From contig CAJYLQ010000018.1 of the NCBI GenBank assembly GCA_913775975.1, positions 1 through 64,000 on the forward strand: 64,000 nt of DNA, given 5' to 3'. The notes below the pieces were generated by a model. It saw only the letters and a program-made list of their open reading frames with translations. It was not told the origin of the DNA and did no database searches. Both the position numbers and the translations under genes were made by a program. This DNA is from an uncultured Sphingomonas sp. Lineage in GTDB: Bacteria > Pseudomonadota > Alphaproteobacteria > Sphingomonadales > Sphingomonadaceae. Positions 48,030 through 58,094 of this stretch are shown here, in pieces (the first letter of the stretch is position 1; every line of letters begins with the position of its first letter).

Positions 48030-49451
48030 TCAGGCCGCGTCGACGCGATAGGCGCGGCGGACGAGGCCGCTCGTCAGCTCGTGCGCCAGCGCCACCGCCT
48101 CCTCCTCGTCCAGCCGATGCTCGGCGACCAGCCGGGCCAGGAAGGCGCAGTCCACTCGCCGGGCGACGTCGTGCCGCGCCGGAATCGACAGGAAGGCGCG
48201 CGTATCGTCGTTGAAGCCGACCGTGTTGTAGAAGCCGGCGGTTTCCGTCGTCATCTCGCGGAACCGGCGCATCCCCTCCGGACTGTCGTGGAACCACCAG
48301 GCGGGGCCCAGCTTCAGGCAGGGATAATGCCCCGCCAGCGGCGCCAGTTCGCGGGCATAGGCGCTCTCGTCCAGCGTGAAGAGGATGATCGACAGGCCCG
48401 GCGCGTTGCCGACGACGTCCAGCATCGGCTTCAGCGCATGGACGAAATCGGTGCGGGTCGGGATATCGGCGCCCTTGTCGCGGCCATGGCTGGCGAACAG
48501 GCCGGCATTGTGATTGCGGTACGAGCCGGGATGGATCTGCATGACCATGCCGTCCTCGACGCTCATCTTTGCCATCTCGGTCAGCATCTGGGCGCGAAAC
48601 AGCTCCGCATCGGCGGGCGTCCAGTCGCCGCCGACGATGCGGGCGAACAGCGCCTCGCACTCCGCCGCCGACAGGTTCGCGGTGCGCGCGGTCGGGTGGC
48701 CATGATCCGTCGCGGTCGCGCCCGCCGCGCGGAAATCGGCGCGGCGGCGACGGTGCGCGGCGAGATAGCCGGTCCAGCTGCGCACATCCTCGCCCGTCAG
48801 CGCCGCGAAACGGTCGAGCGCGCCGGCGAACTGTTCATGCTCGACATCAATCACCCCGTCCGGGCGATAGGTGGTGACGACGCGCCCCGACCAGCCGGAC
48901 GCGCGGATCGCGTGATGCGCGTCCAGATCGTCCTGCGCACCTTCGGTGGTGGCGAGGAAGTCGATGCGGAAGCGATCGAACAGCGCGCGCGGGCGAAAGG
49001 CGGGCGTCGCGAGCGCCGCGCCGATCGCGTCGTAATAGGTGTCCGCCGTCGTCGCATCGAGCGCGACGTCCATCCCGAACACCTCGGCAAAGACATGGTC
49101 CAGCCACAGGCGTGACGGGGTGCCGCGAAACAGGTGATAGTGCTCCGCGAACACCCGCCACGCCGCGCGCGGGTCGGTCGCGGGGGTGCCGCCCCGATGC
49201 GGGATCGCCAGCGCGTCGAGCGCGATGCCCTGGCTGTAGAGCATCCGGTAGATGTAATGGTCGGGCGCCAGCAGCAGCGTCGTCGCGTCTGTCCACGGCT
49301 GATCCGTCGCGAACCAGCGCGGGTCGGTATGGCCATGCGGGCTGACGATCGGCAGGTCCGCGATCTCGGCATACAGCATCCGCGCGATGCCCCGCGTCGC
49401 GGGATCGGCGGGCAGCAGCCGATCCGGATGAAGCCGCAGGGGTCGTGGCAT
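48030..49451 (-). CDS. uxaC: Glucuronate (uronate) isomerase
   Basis: A 473-residue isomerase converting glucuronate to fructuronate and galacturonate to tagaturonate. SPHGHTDPRWFA, WLDHVFAEVF, MQIHPGSYRNHN and FNDDTRAFLSIPARHD are characteristic. It is divergent from the fructuronate reductase gene and upstream of kdgK. Confidence 0.96.
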   Translation of the reverse strand: MPRPLRLHPDRLLPADPATRGIARMLYAEIADLPIVSPHGHTDPRWFATDQPWTDATTLLLAPDHYIYRMLYSQGIALDALAIPHRGGTPATDPRAAWRVFAEHYHLFRGTPSRLWLDHVFAEVFGMDVALDATTADTYYDAIGAALATPAFRPRALFDRFRIDFLATTEGAQDDLDAHHAIRASGWSGRVVTTYRPDGVIDVEHEQFAGALDRFAALTGEDVRSWTGYLAAHRRRRADFRAAGATATDHGHPTARTANLSAAECEALFARIVGGDWTPADAELFRAQMLTEMAKMSVEDGMVMQIHPGSYRNHNAGLFASHGRDKGADIPTRTDFVHALKPMLDVVGNAPGLSIILFTLDESAYARELAPLAGHYPCLKLGPAWWFHDSPEGMRRFREMTTETAGFYNTVGFNDDTRAFLSIPARHDVARRVDCAFLARLVAEHRLDEEEAVALAHELTSGLVRRAYRVDAA

Positions 49452-49715
49452 CCTCTATCCTTCCATCGCCTCTCAGGGGGAGATGGATTGCAGCGGTAGG
49501 CGGCGGCATCGCTCCGCACAAGCCATGCGGTGCCCCGACCCTCCCCGTGCCATCGCCGACGCCGCACGTTCCCGCCCGCCCCTTGAAGCGGCCGGATTTG
49601 TCCGGCACGGTCGCGGCGCGATGGCCGCGGGGCCGGCTTCGATCAGGCGGGGATGCACGGGAATGACGGCAACATCACGGGCCGGGCGAAATGGCGCGCG
49701 ATCGGAGGCTGCCGC
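49452..49715. other. Divergent promoter region of the glucuronate genes
   Basis: 264 bases between uxaC and the reductase gene. No gene was seen. CCGGATTTGTCCGG at 49594-49607 is an imperfect inverted repeat with CCGGA/TCCGG arms and could be a regulator site for both promoters; the regulator itself is not in the window. Confidence 0.4.
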
Positions 49716-51167
49716 ATGAGCGGCGCGATCCTGTCCCGCGCCGCGCTGGACCGGCTCCCCGCGTCGATCCGCCGGCCGGGTCTTGGCCGGCATGATGCGA
49801 TCGGCATCGTCCATTTCGGGCCGGGCGCCTTTCACCGCGCGCATCAGGCCGCCTATATCGACACGGTGCTGGACCATGATCCGCGCTGGGGCATCGCCGC
49901 CGTGTCGATGCGCAGCCGGGGCACGGTCGCCGCGCTCGCCGCGCAGGACGGGCTGTACACGCTCGCGATCCGCGATCGGGAGGCGGCGGATCGCATCATC
50001 GACGCGCATCGCGAAATCCTTGCGCCGGACGCGCCCGCCGCCGTCCATGCCCGGCTGGCCGATCCGGGCGTCGCGCTCGTCACCACGACCGTCACGGAAA
50101 AGGGCTATTGCCTGGCACCGGACGGCACGCTGGATCTGGCGCATCCCGATATCGCGCACGATCTGGCGGGCGCCGCCGTACCGCGCAGCGTGGTCGGCTG
50201 GATCGTCGCGGGCCTCGCCGCGCGGCGGGCGGCGGGCGTCCCGGCCTTCACCCCCCTCCCGTGCGACAATGTGTCCGGCAACGGGCCGAAGCTGCACGCC
50301 GCGCTGGTCGCCTTCGCGCGCGACCGCGACCCGTATCTGGCGGACTGGATCGCCGACACGGTGCGGGTGCCTTCGACGATGGTCGATTCGATCACGCCGG
50401 CCGCCGATCCGGCGTTTCTGGCGGACGTGGCGGCACGGCTGGGCGTGGCCGACGCGGCCGCCGTCCAGCGGGAGCGGTTCGCGCAATGGGTGATCGAGGA
50501 TCCCGGCCGCCCGCTCGGCCCAGATCTGGCGGGCGCGGGGGCGATCCTGACCGGCGACGTATCGGGCTATGAACGGGCGAAGCTGCGCATCCTCAACGGC
50601 AGCCATTCGACGCTCGCCTATGCCGGGCTGCTGCGCGGCCATGCGAGCGTCGCCGATGCGATGGCCGATCCGGCGCTGTCGGGCTTCGTCGCGCAGATGA
50701 TCGCGCAGGATATTGCACCGATGCTGCCGCCGGTCGCGGGGCTGGACCTGTCCGCCTATGCCCGCGACGTGCTGGAGCGGTTCCGCAACCCCGCGATCGT
50801 CCACCGCCTGGACCAGATCGCGCAGGACGGCTCGCAAAAGCTGCCCTATCGGCTGGGCGACACACTGGCCGCGAACCGCCGCGCGGGGCGGATGCCGGAC
50901 ACGGTCGTCGCGGCGCTCGGCTGCTGGGTCGCCTTCGTCCTGGCGCGAGCGCAGGCCGGAACGCCGATCGTCGATCCGCACGGCGCGGCGCTCGCCGCCG
51001 CCGCTGCGGATGGTGACGCCGCGGCGACGGTCGATCGACTGATCGCCGCCGATCTCGGCCTGTCGGCCCGCTGGGGAAGCGATGACGCGCTGGTCCGCGC
51101 GCTCCGCCACGCGGCGACGGCGGCGCAGCGGGGCGAGTGGGACGCGGTGCTCGCCCCGCCCGCCTGA
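49716..51167 (+). CDS. Mannitol dehydrogenase-family protein, probable fructuronate reductase
   Basis: A 483-residue long-chain mannitol-dehydrogenase-family enzyme. IGIVHFGPGAFHRAHQA is the nucleotide-binding loop, VSGNGPKLHAAL and the catalytic KLRILNGSHST are conserved. With uxaC and kdgK adjacent, it is probably the UxuB-type fructuronate reductase. The ATG at 49716 has GGAGG ten bases upstream. Confidence 0.87.
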   Translation: MSGAILSRAALDRLPASIRRPGLGRHDAIGIVHFGPGAFHRAHQAAYIDTVLDHDPRWGIAAVSMRSRGTVAALAAQDGLYTLAIRDREAADRIIDAHREILAPDAPAAVHARLADPGVALVTTTVTEKGYCLAPDGTLDLAHPDIAHDLAGAAVPRSVVGWIVAGLAARRAAGVPAFTPLPCDNVSGNGPKLHAALVAFARDRDPYLADWIADTVRVPSTMVDSITPAADPAFLADVAARLGVADAAAVQRERFAQWVIEDPGRPLGPDLAGAGAILTGDVSGYERAKLRILNGSHSTLAYAGLLRGHASVADAMADPALSGFVAQMIAQDIAPMLPPVAGLDLSAYARDVLERFRNPAIVHRLDQIAQDGSQKLPYRLGDTLAANRRAGRMPDTVVAALGCWVAFVLARAQAGTPIVDPHGAALAAAAADGDAAATVDRLIAADLGLSARWGSDDALVRALRHAATAAQRGEWDAVLAPPA

Positions 51168-51177
51168 TCACCGCCGC

Positions 51178-51778
51178 TCAGGCGTCCAGCCAGTCGTTCA
51201 GCGCGGTGCCTCCGGTCGCGCGGGTGTCGGCGCCCATGCTCTTTTCCATAATCTCCAGCGCCCAGTCGCTCCGCCGCTTGTCGAAACTGGCGACCGCATC
51301 GCCCGGCACCCAAAGCGCATAGTCGCGCATATGCGCGTCCGCCGCCGTGAACAGCACGCAGATGTCGGCGGCGATGCCGGTCAGGATCAGCCGGCTGGCG
51401 GACAGCTTGGGCAACAGCACGGGCAGGTTCGTCGCGTAGAAGCCCGAGAATTGCGGCTTGATGACGAAATAATCGCTCGCGCGCGGCGCGAGCCGATCGA
51501 CGATCCTCGCCGCCGCGCCGCCCTGATCGTGCACACGGGCGATCAGGGCGGACTGGTCGTGATGCCAGTGACCGCCATTGTCGTTGACGTAGATGATGGG
51601 GACGCCGCGCGCGTCCGCCGCGTCGCGCAACCGCCGGATCGCCCTGGCCGCCGCCTCCGCCGCGTCGACGATCGCGGGGGCCGTCGAGGAAATCGAGCGG
51701 GTTTATCATGTCGATGATGACCAGCGCCGTCGCGCCGGGGGCCGGTTCGTCGATCGTCGCATCCATGGTGCCGGCCAT
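51178..51778 (-). pseudogene. Isochorismatase-family hydrolase, frameshifted
   Basis: The N-terminal part (ATG at 51778 or 51766, TALVIIDMINPLDFLDGP) and the remainder (AAARAIRRLRDAADARGVPIIYVNDNGG, given here only by position, to the stop at 51178) lie in different frames. They join seamlessly if one C is removed from a run of five on the minus strand (51676-51680 as G5 on plus). The catalytic Asp is in VIIDM and the nucleophile Cys in GIAADICVLFTA. About 195 residues would be made if intact. Either a real frameshift or a sequencing error. Confidence 0.75.
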
Positions 51779-51871
51779 AGCCGATGGCCCCGCGCGTGAC
51801 GTTGAGCGAGGTTGCCTGCCGCCCCCGGACGGGCTCGACAGACCTGATATTCCAACGATTTCAGGATGGGC

Positions 51872-51958
51872 TGGTGCGGTCGAGAAGACTCGAACTTCCA
51901 CGGCCTTTCGGCCACAACGACCTCAACGTTGCGCGTCTACCAATTCCGCCACGACCGC
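51872..51958 (-). tRNA. tRNA-Leu (anticodon GAG)
   Basis: The acceptor stem GCGGTCG/CGACCGC, D-loop AATTGGTAGACGC, anticodon loop TTGAGGT with GAG, a long class II variable arm GTGGCCGAAAGGCCGT, T-arm GTTCGAGTC and encoded CCA are all present. Anticodon at 51922-51924. Confidence 0.95.
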
Positions 51959-52037
51959 ACGTGCCATACCGCCGGAACAGGGCCCGGCGGCCGGTAGGCG
52001 AGCGCCACTAGCAGAGCGGATCGCCCCCCGCAACGGC

Positions 52038-52985
52038 TTATTGGCCGGCCTCTCCCGCGAAGCTGAGTTCCAGCCGGCGCGAGTTGGCGGGCACGTCCAG
52101 CTTGGCCGAATTGAAGTCGATCGTGCCGCCGGGCGCCAGCGTCCGCCGTTCGGGCGTGATCGTCCAGCTATAGACCAGCCGCCCATCCCCGTCGCGCAGC
52201 TCGGCGCGGATATCGGGCACGCGCTGCCGCTCGGACGAGGGGTTCGTCACCTGCCCGCTGACCGCGAACAGCTCGGACCCGTTTTCCAGCTCACGCCGCT
52301 CGATCGGGTTGTCCTTCAGCCGCAGCGGCGTGCCGTCCGGCCCGATCTGCAATCCCAGCCGGCTCGACAGGCCCGGCGCGCCAGACCACAGGATCGCCGC
52401 GACGCCGACCAGCATCAGCAGCCCCGCCGCGAAGGCCAGCGCGGTCCACCGTTTCGCCGGATTGCGACGCGGCCGCACCGGCGGGCGATAGGCGAACGCC
52501 TCCGCATCCGCGCCATAGGCCTCGGTCGCGGCGTACGAGCCGGTGGCATAGGTCGGCGCGCCCTGCGCCGGGGCGGGCATCGCGACCGGCGCGCCATCGG
52601 AGTCCGGCTCTGCTGCGGCGGCGACGGGCGGGAAGACGAAGCGCACGGGCGGCGGCACCGATACGTCATCGGCCGCCGACGCATCCGCTGGGTTTCCGGC
52701 GGTTTCGTCGTGCGTTTCGGGGTCGGCGGGGGCTTCGCCGTCCTCGACCTCGTCGGCCGGCTCGGGCTCCGGCGCAGGCGCGACGGACACGGGCGGCGGC
52801 GGCGCGGGCGGCGGTGGAGGCGGCGCAACCGGCGGCAACGGCGCCGCGCGCGACAGGTCGAGGACCGCCGGCTCCTGGAACCAGCTATGCCGGCAATTGG
52901 CGCAGCGCACGGTCCGCCCGTCCGCGCCGATCGCGCTGTCGGGCACCAGATAGCGGGTGCGGCATTCGGGGCATTCTAGGATCAT
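52038..52985 (-). CDS. MJ0042 zinc-ribbon membrane protein
   Basis: A 315-residue protein. The N-terminal zinc ribbon has CPEC (5-8) and CANC (28-31); a long proline/alanine/glutamate-rich linker (about 45-175), a membrane helix (about 185-205) and a C-terminal DUF3426-like domain follow. In sphingomonads this gene is found next to ftsE. Its function is unknown. Confidence 0.87.
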   Translation of the reverse strand: MILECPECRTRYLVPDSAIGADGRTVRCANCRHSWFQEPAVLDLSRAAPLPPVAPPPPPPAPPPPVSVAPAPEPEPADEVEDGEAPADPETHDETAGNPADASAADDVSVPPPVRFVFPPVAAAAEPDSDGAPVAMPAPAQGAPTYATGSYAATEAYGADAEAFAYRPPVRPRRNPAKRWTALAFAAGLLMLVGVAAILWSGAPGLSSRLGLQIGPDGTPLRLKDNPIERRELENGSELFAVSGQVTNPSSERQRVPDIRAELRDGDGRLVYSWTITPERRTLAPGGTIDFNSAKLDVPANSRRLELSFAGEAGQ

Positions 52986-53156
52986 GGGCGCAGACGCGGT
53001 TCACCGTCGGCCGGGCTGGCCGTATCGTGCCGATGTGCCACGTCCGAACAGCATGTTGCAAGGCTAGAAGCACCCCCCGTGGCGCGCCTTGGCGAAAGGA
53101 TGACGCAGCCGGCGGCTTGATGCGATCGGCCGCCCGTGCAAAGGCGTGGCGCACCG

Positions 53157-53882
53157 ATGGCGACGATCGTGCAGTTCGAGAATGTCGGCCTGCGCTATGG
53201 CTCGGGCCCCGAAACGCTGGCCGATGTCAGCTTTTCGTTGCAGTCCGGCACCTTCTATTTCCTGACCGGCACCAGCGGCGCGGGCAAGACGTCGCTGCTG
53301 AAGCTGATATACCTCGCCCAGCGGCCCAGCCGGGGCGTGATCCGCCTGTTCGGAGAGGATGCGGTGGTGCTGCCGCGCCAGCGCCTGCCCGGCTTTCGGC
53401 GGCGGATCGGCGTCGTATATCAGGACTTCCGCCTCGTCCCCCATCTGACCGCCGCGGAAAATGTCGCGCTGCCGCTGCGCATCGCCGGCGTCCCCCGCGA
53501 GGATATCGAGACCTCGGTGCGCGAGATGCTGGCTTGGGTGGGGCTGGGCCAGCGGGCGGAGGCGCGGCCCGCAACGCTGTCGGGCGGCGAGCAACAGCGG
53601 GTCGCGATCGCGCGGGCGGTCATCAACCGGCCAGAGATCCTGGTCGCCGACGAGCCGACCGGCAACGTCGATGCGGAGATGGCCGACCGGCTGATGCATC
53701 TGTTCGGTTCGTTGGGCAATCTGGGCACGACGGTCGTCATGGCAACGCACGACCTGCATCTTCTGAACCGCGTGCAGGGCGCGCGGATGATGCAGCTCGA
53801 TCGCGGGCGATTGCTCGACCCCACCGGCGTCCTGCGGCATCCGCCGCTGAAGGAGCCGATGCCGATCCGGGGGCCGGCATGA
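53157..53882 (+). CDS. ftsE: Cell division ATP-binding protein FtsE
   Basis: A 241-residue ABC ATPase that with FtsX controls cell-wall hydrolases at the septum. Walker A GTSGAGKTS, signature LSGGEQQR and Walker B ILVADEPTGN are intact. ATG 53157 is used; GTG 53136 is in frame. The stop overlaps ftsX (ATGA). Confidence 0.93.
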   Translation: MATIVQFENVGLRYGSGPETLADVSFSLQSGTFYFLTGTSGAGKTSLLKLIYLAQRPSRGVIRLFGEDAVVLPRQRLPGFRRRIGVVYQDFRLVPHLTAAENVALPLRIAGVPREDIETSVREMLAWVGLGQRAEARPATLSGGEQQRVAIARAVINRPEILVADEPTGNVDAEMADRLMHLFGSLGNLGTTVVMATHDLHLLNRVQGARMMQLDRGRLLDPTGVLRHPPLKEPMPIRGPA

Positions 53883-54763
53883 TCGCGCGGACGCGGCGGG
53901 CGGCGCCGCTGCTGGAGGGCGCGCGCGGCCGGCGGTCGATGACGGCGGTGCTCGCCATCCTCGTCTTCCTGACCGTGATGGCGGCGGCGATGGGGCTGGG
54001 TACGCTGGCGGCGGAGCGGCAGCTGTCGCGCCAGCTGGCCGGGCGGCTGACGGTACAGGTGATCGAGGGCGAGGCCGCGCGGCGCGAGGCGGCGACGGCG
54101 CGCGTATTGGCCGCGCTGCGCGCCAGCCCCGACGTCGCGCTGGCGGTGCGGGTGGACCCGGCCGAGATCGCCCGCCTGCTGCGGCCCTGGCTTGGTGCGG
54201 ACGCGGCAGACGACGCGCTGCCCGTCCCCGCGCTACTCGACGTCGATCTGTCCAGCCCCGCCGATGCCGCCGTCACCCGCGTCACGCAGGCCGCACGGCG
54301 GACGGGGGCGGAGGTGCGGATCGACCGGCAGCAGGGGTGGATGTCGCCGGTCAGCGGTCTGCTGCGCACGCTGGCGGTGGTGGCGGCGGCGATGGTCGCG
54401 CTGCTGACGGCGGCGACGGCGGCGGTGGTGATGCTGGCCGCGCGCGCCGGGCTGGACGCGCATCGCGCGACGATCGAGGTGATGCACATGCTGGGCTCCA
54501 CCGACCGGCAGCTGGCGGCCCTATTCCAGCGGCGGATCACGCTGGATGCGATGTGGGGCGGGCTGGCGGGCGGCGGCGCGGCGGCGGCGGTGGCGGCGCT
54601 CGTCGGCGCGCGGATCGCGGCACTGCGGTCTGAACTGGCGAGCGGCGTGTTGCTGGGGCCGGGTGAATGGGCGACGCTGGCGCTGGTGCCGCTTTTCTTC
54701 ATCCTGCTGTCCACCCTGACCGCGCGGATCGCGGTCGTGCGCGCCCTGGGGAGAGCGCTGTGA
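53879..54763 (+). CDS. ftsX: Cell division protein FtsX
   Basis: A 294-residue membrane protein with four membrane helices (about 22-43, 165-190, 215-240, 265-285) and an extracytoplasmic loop between the first two. MHMLGSTDRQLAALFQRR is the FtsX signature. It follows ftsE by an ATGA overlap. Confidence 0.92.
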   Translation: MIARTRRAAPLLEGARGRRSMTAVLAILVFLTVMAAAMGLGTLAAERQLSRQLAGRLTVQVIEGEAARREAATARVLAALRASPDVALAVRVDPAEIARLLRPWLGADAADDALPVPALLDVDLSSPADAAVTRVTQAARRTGAEVRIDRQQGWMSPVSGLLRTLAVVAAAMVALLTAATAAVVMLAARAGLDAHRATIEVMHMLGSTDRQLAALFQRRITLDAMWGGLAGGGAAAAVAALVGARIAALRSELASGVLLGPGEWATLALVPLFFILLSTLTARIAVVRALGRAL

Positions 54764-54776
54764 AGCGGGGGGCGGC

Positions 54777-55319
54777 ATGATCCGGCGCGCGCTGGCGGCG
54801 CTGGTGATCGGCTGGAGCCTGGGCTTTGCCGCGTTCATGCTGCTGCTGCCGCGGCCGCTCGACGACGCGACCGTCACCGACGCGGTCGTCGTGCCGACGG
54901 GCGGGCCGGGCCGGATCGACCGGGGGCTGGAACTGCTGCAACGCCATCGGGCGAAGCGGATGCTGGTCACGGGAGTAGCGCCCGGCGTCCGCACCCGCGA
55001 TTTGGCCCGTACCTATCACACGCCGCGCGCGCTGTTCGACTGCTGCATCGACCTGGGCACCGATGCCGTCGACACCCGATCGAACGCGGAGGAGACGACG
55101 CGCTGGGTCCGCACCCATGGCTATCGCACCGTGCGCCTCGTCACCTCCGACTGGCACGTCGCGCGTGCGCAAATGGAGCTGGGCGCGGCACTGGGACCGG
55201 GGGTGGCGGTGCTGGGCGACGGGGTGCCCGGCAATGCGCGGCTGGCGACGCTGGTCAACGAATACAACAAGCTGCTGCTGCGCCGGGTGGTGCTGTGGCT
55301 GGGGCTGTCGATACCATGA
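54777..55319 (+). CDS. YdcF family protein (DUF218)
   Basis: A 180-residue protein with an N-terminal membrane helix (about 7-26) and DUF218 domain: DAVVVPTGG, SNAEETTRW and LVTSDWHVARA. Function unknown, possibly envelope polysaccharide. It overlaps plsC by ATGA. Confidence 0.9.
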   Translation: MIRRALAALVIGWSLGFAAFMLLLPRPLDDATVTDAVVVPTGGPGRIDRGLELLQRHRAKRMLVTGVAPGVRTRDLARTYHTPRALFDCCIDLGTDAVDTRSNAEETTRWVRTHGYRTVRLVTSDWHVARAQMELGAALGPGVAVLGDGVPGNARLATLVNEYNKLLLRRVVLWLGLSIP

Positions 55320-56023
55320 TCCTGTTGCGCAACATCGCCTTCTCGTTGCTGTTCTACGGCCTGTCGGTGCCCGTCATCGCGACCGCGCCGCTCAGCGCGC
55401 TGTTCGGACGGCGCGCGATCATCCGCCATGCGACCGCGTGGACGCGGATGCACCGCCTGCTGGTCCGCTATGTGCTGGGTATCCGTGTGCGGGTCGAGGG
55501 CCAGCGACCCTCTGGCCCCGCCTTCTACGCCGCCAAGCATCAGTCGATGTGGGAGACGCTGGATCTGCAATGGCGGCTGGACGGACCGGCGATGGTGCTG
55601 AAGCAGGAACTCGCGCGCATCCCGGTCTGGGGCTGGTCGGCGCGGCGCTATGGCGCGATCGTCGTCGATCGCGATGCGGCGGCGGGCGCGATGCGTGCGA
55701 TGATGCGCGATGCGAAGGCGGCGCAGGCGGAAGGTCGGTCGATCCTGATCTTTCCCGAAGGCACGCGGGTGGCGCCGGGCGAGCAGCCCCCGCTGAAGCC
55801 GGGCTTTGCCGGCCTCTACCGGCTGCTGGGCCTGCAGACCGTGCCGGTCGCCACCGATATCGGTCGCATCTGGCCGCGCCGCGGTCTGAAGCGGCCGGGC
55901 ATCGTGACGTTGCGCTTCGGAGAGGTCGTGCCCCCCGGCCTGCCCCGCGCGGAGGCGGAGGCGCGCGTTCATGCCGCGATGAACGCGCTGGAACCGGGCA
56001 ATGGCACCCTGCCCTCCGCCTGA
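55316..56023 (+). CDS. plsC: 1-acyl-sn-glycerol-3-phosphate acyltransferase
   Basis: A 235-residue membrane acyltransferase of phosphatidate synthesis. An N-terminal helix (1-28) is followed by AAKHQSMWETLD, in which the catalytic HX4D appears as HX4E, and FPEGTR. The HX4E form is seen in alphaproteobacterial PlsC-like proteins. Overlaps ydcF-like gene. Confidence 0.88.
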   Translation: MILLRNIAFSLLFYGLSVPVIATAPLSALFGRRAIIRHATAWTRMHRLLVRYVLGIRVRVEGQRPSGPAFYAAKHQSMWETLDLQWRLDGPAMVLKQELARIPVWGWSARRYGAIVVDRDAAAGAMRAMMRDAKAAQAEGRSILIFPEGTRVAPGEQPPLKPGFAGLYRLLGLQTVPVATDIGRIWPRRGLKRPGIVTLRFGEVVPPGLPRAEAEARVHAAMNALEPGNGTLPSA

Positions 56024-56048
56024 TCGCGAACCGGCAAGGCGGCGGAAC

Positions 56049-56450
56049 TCAGCCCGCTTTGCGCGGCAGGCCGGCCGCCTGCGTCATCTCCGACACGATC
56101 GCGATGCCGTTGCCACCGAAGGAGATCACCCAGGGCTTGGTCTTGTCGCAGGTGACGACCCAGGTCGGCTTGCCGGCGACGGCGGCGGCCTCATATTGGC
56201 CGGTAATGTCTTGGCAGGCCTGCCCGCCATCGCGGATCGCGCGCAGGAACACGCCGTTCCGCTGCCCCTCTGGCAGCGCGCGGACACGGTCGCCGAACTG
56301 CGCGGCCGCGGCGGCGGTCTTCTCCGCCTTGGCCTGTGCGGCGGCGGTCGCCTGCGCATTGCCGGCGGCGTCTGTCTGGTTGCAGCCGGCGACCATCAGG
56401 GCAAGCGCTGCGGCCGGGATCGCCATGGCGGGGACGAATGGACGATACAT
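56049..56450 (-). CDS. Small lipoprotein of unknown function
   Basis: A 133-residue lipoprotein with lipobox MVAGC (cysteine 23), an alanine-rich helix and a small C-terminal domain with a pair of cysteines (ACQDITGQY, VVTCDKTKPW). GAGGAATTC precedes the ATG at 56450. No family recognised. Confidence 0.75.
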   Translation of the reverse strand: MYRPFVPAMAIPAAALALMVAGCNQTDAAGNAQATAAAQAKAEKTAAAAAQFGDRVRALPEGQRNGVFLRAIRDGGQACQDITGQYEAAAVAGKPTWVVTCDKTKPWVISFGGNGIAIVSEMTQAAGLPRKAG

Positions 56451-56578
56451 CGAATTCCTCCTTCTGCCGGTATTAACGTAGATCACATCCGGGAGTTTCG
56501 CGTTTTTCCTGCCGTCAGGCCCCATGACAAGACTTTAAGACAGGCATAGCATCACGCTCCGAAAGGTAGGCGTACAGG

Positions 56579-58027
56579 ATGGACAAGCGGATCGTGGCGG
56601 CACTGTGTGCCGTGTCGCTGTTGAGCGGATGCGGCGGCGATGGCGGCGGCGGGGGCACCGGCACCTTTGCAAACCCGAGCCCCACCCCCTCGCCGACAGC
56701 GACGCCGACCCCCACCGGCAGCACCTGCACGCTGGCGGCGCGACAGCAATGGGTGCTGGACCAGATGCGCGAATGGTATCTGTTCCCCGATGCGTTGCAG
56801 ACCAACGTCAATCCGACCGCCTATTCCAACCTGGAGGATTATCTGGACGCGCTGACCGCGGTCGCGCGTGCCCAGCGCAAGGATCGGTATTTCACCTATG
56901 TCACGTCGATCCAGGAGGAAAACGCCTATTACAGTTCGGGGGCCAGCGCCGGCTTCGGCTTCCGGCTGAGCTATGACGCGGTCAATCGCCGCATCTTCGT
57001 GACCGAAGCGTTCGAAGGCGCGCCCGCGCTGACGGCGGGGATCGATCGCGGCGCCGAGATCCTCGCGATCGGGACCAGCGGCGCGACGATGCGCACCGTC
57101 GCCGACCTGTATGCCAGCGGCGGCGGCGATGCGATCAACACGGCGTTCGGCCCCTCCACGCCCGGCCTGACGCGCACGCTGCGGATCAGCGACGCATCGG
57201 GCACGCGCGACGTTGTCGTGACGAAGGCGGACTATTCTCTCACCCCCGTATCGTCGCGCTACGGCGTGAAGGTCATTACGGAAAACGGCCAACGTTACGG
57301 CTATGTAAACCTGCGCACCTTCATCGGCACCGCCGATCCGGCACTGCGCCAGGCGTTCGACACGCTGCGCACGGCGGGCGTCACGCAGGTGATCGTCGAC
57401 CTGCGCTATAACGGCGGTGGCGCGCTCAGCATCGCGCAGCTGTTCGGCCAGCTGCTCGGCGCCAATCGCAGCACCAGCGACGTGTTCGGGCGCCTCGTCT
57501 TCCGCCCTGAAAAGTCGTCCGAAAACAGCACCTATTATTTCGGCGCGCAAAGCCAGTCGATCGCGGCGACGCGGATCGCCTTTATCGGCACAGAGGGCAC
57601 GGCATCGGCCAGCGAGCTCGTCATGAACGCGATGGTCCCGTATCTGAGCGGCAATGTCGCGCTGATCGGCACCAATACCTATGGCAAGCCGGTCGGGCAG
57701 ATCGCACTCGACCAGTCGGCCTGCGACGATCGGCTGCGCGTGATCGCCTTCTCGGTCCGCAATTCGGTGAATACCGGCGATTACTATGACGGGATCGCCA
57801 GCAAGATGCCCGCGACGTGTACCGCATCCGACGACCTTGCCTATCCGATGGGTGACCCGCGCGAGGGGTCCACCCGCAAGGCGCTGGATTTCCTGGAGGG
57901 GAAAAGCTGCGCGCCGATCACGCTGGATGCCCGCGCGCAGTCGGTGGGCAGCGGCGACGGGCGACGCGAACTGCTGACGGCAACGCGGCCGAGCCCGGCG
58001 CAGCGCGACGTGCCGGGATTGTTCTGA
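56579..58027 (+). CDS. S41-family peptidase lipoprotein
   Basis: A 482-residue lipoprotein (lipobox LLSGC, cysteine 18), then a glycine- and a proline/threonine-rich linker, a PDZ-like domain and an S41 tail-specific-protease domain. The nucleophile is S345 in GTASASELVMNA and the base K370 in YGKPVGQ. The ATG at 56579 has GTACAGG upstream. It should act in the periplasm on unknown proteins. Confidence 0.9.
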   Translation: MDKRIVAALCAVSLLSGCGGDGGGGGTGTFANPSPTPSPTATPTPTGSTCTLAARQQWVLDQMREWYLFPDALQTNVNPTAYSNLEDYLDALTAVARAQRKDRYFTYVTSIQEENAYYSSGASAGFGFRLSYDAVNRRIFVTEAFEGAPALTAGIDRGAEILAIGTSGATMRTVADLYASGGGDAINTAFGPSTPGLTRTLRISDASGTRDVVVTKADYSLTPVSSRYGVKVITENGQRYGYVNLRTFIGTADPALRQAFDTLRTAGVTQVIVDLRYNGGGALSIAQLFGQLLGANRSTSDVFGRLVFRPEKSSENSTYYFGAQSQSIAATRIAFIGTEGTASASELVMNAMVPYLSGNVALIGTNTYGKPVGQIALDQSACDDRLRVIAFSVRNSVNTGDYYDGIASKMPATCTASDDLAYPMGDPREGSTRKALDFLEGKSCAPITLDARAQSVGSGDGRRELLTATRPSPAQRDVPGLF

Positions 58028-58094
58028 GGGCGGCCGGGCGGCTAGAGGCCGCCCCTCGCCCCGATCGTCCCTTCCTTTTGCGAAAGCCCCGCTG

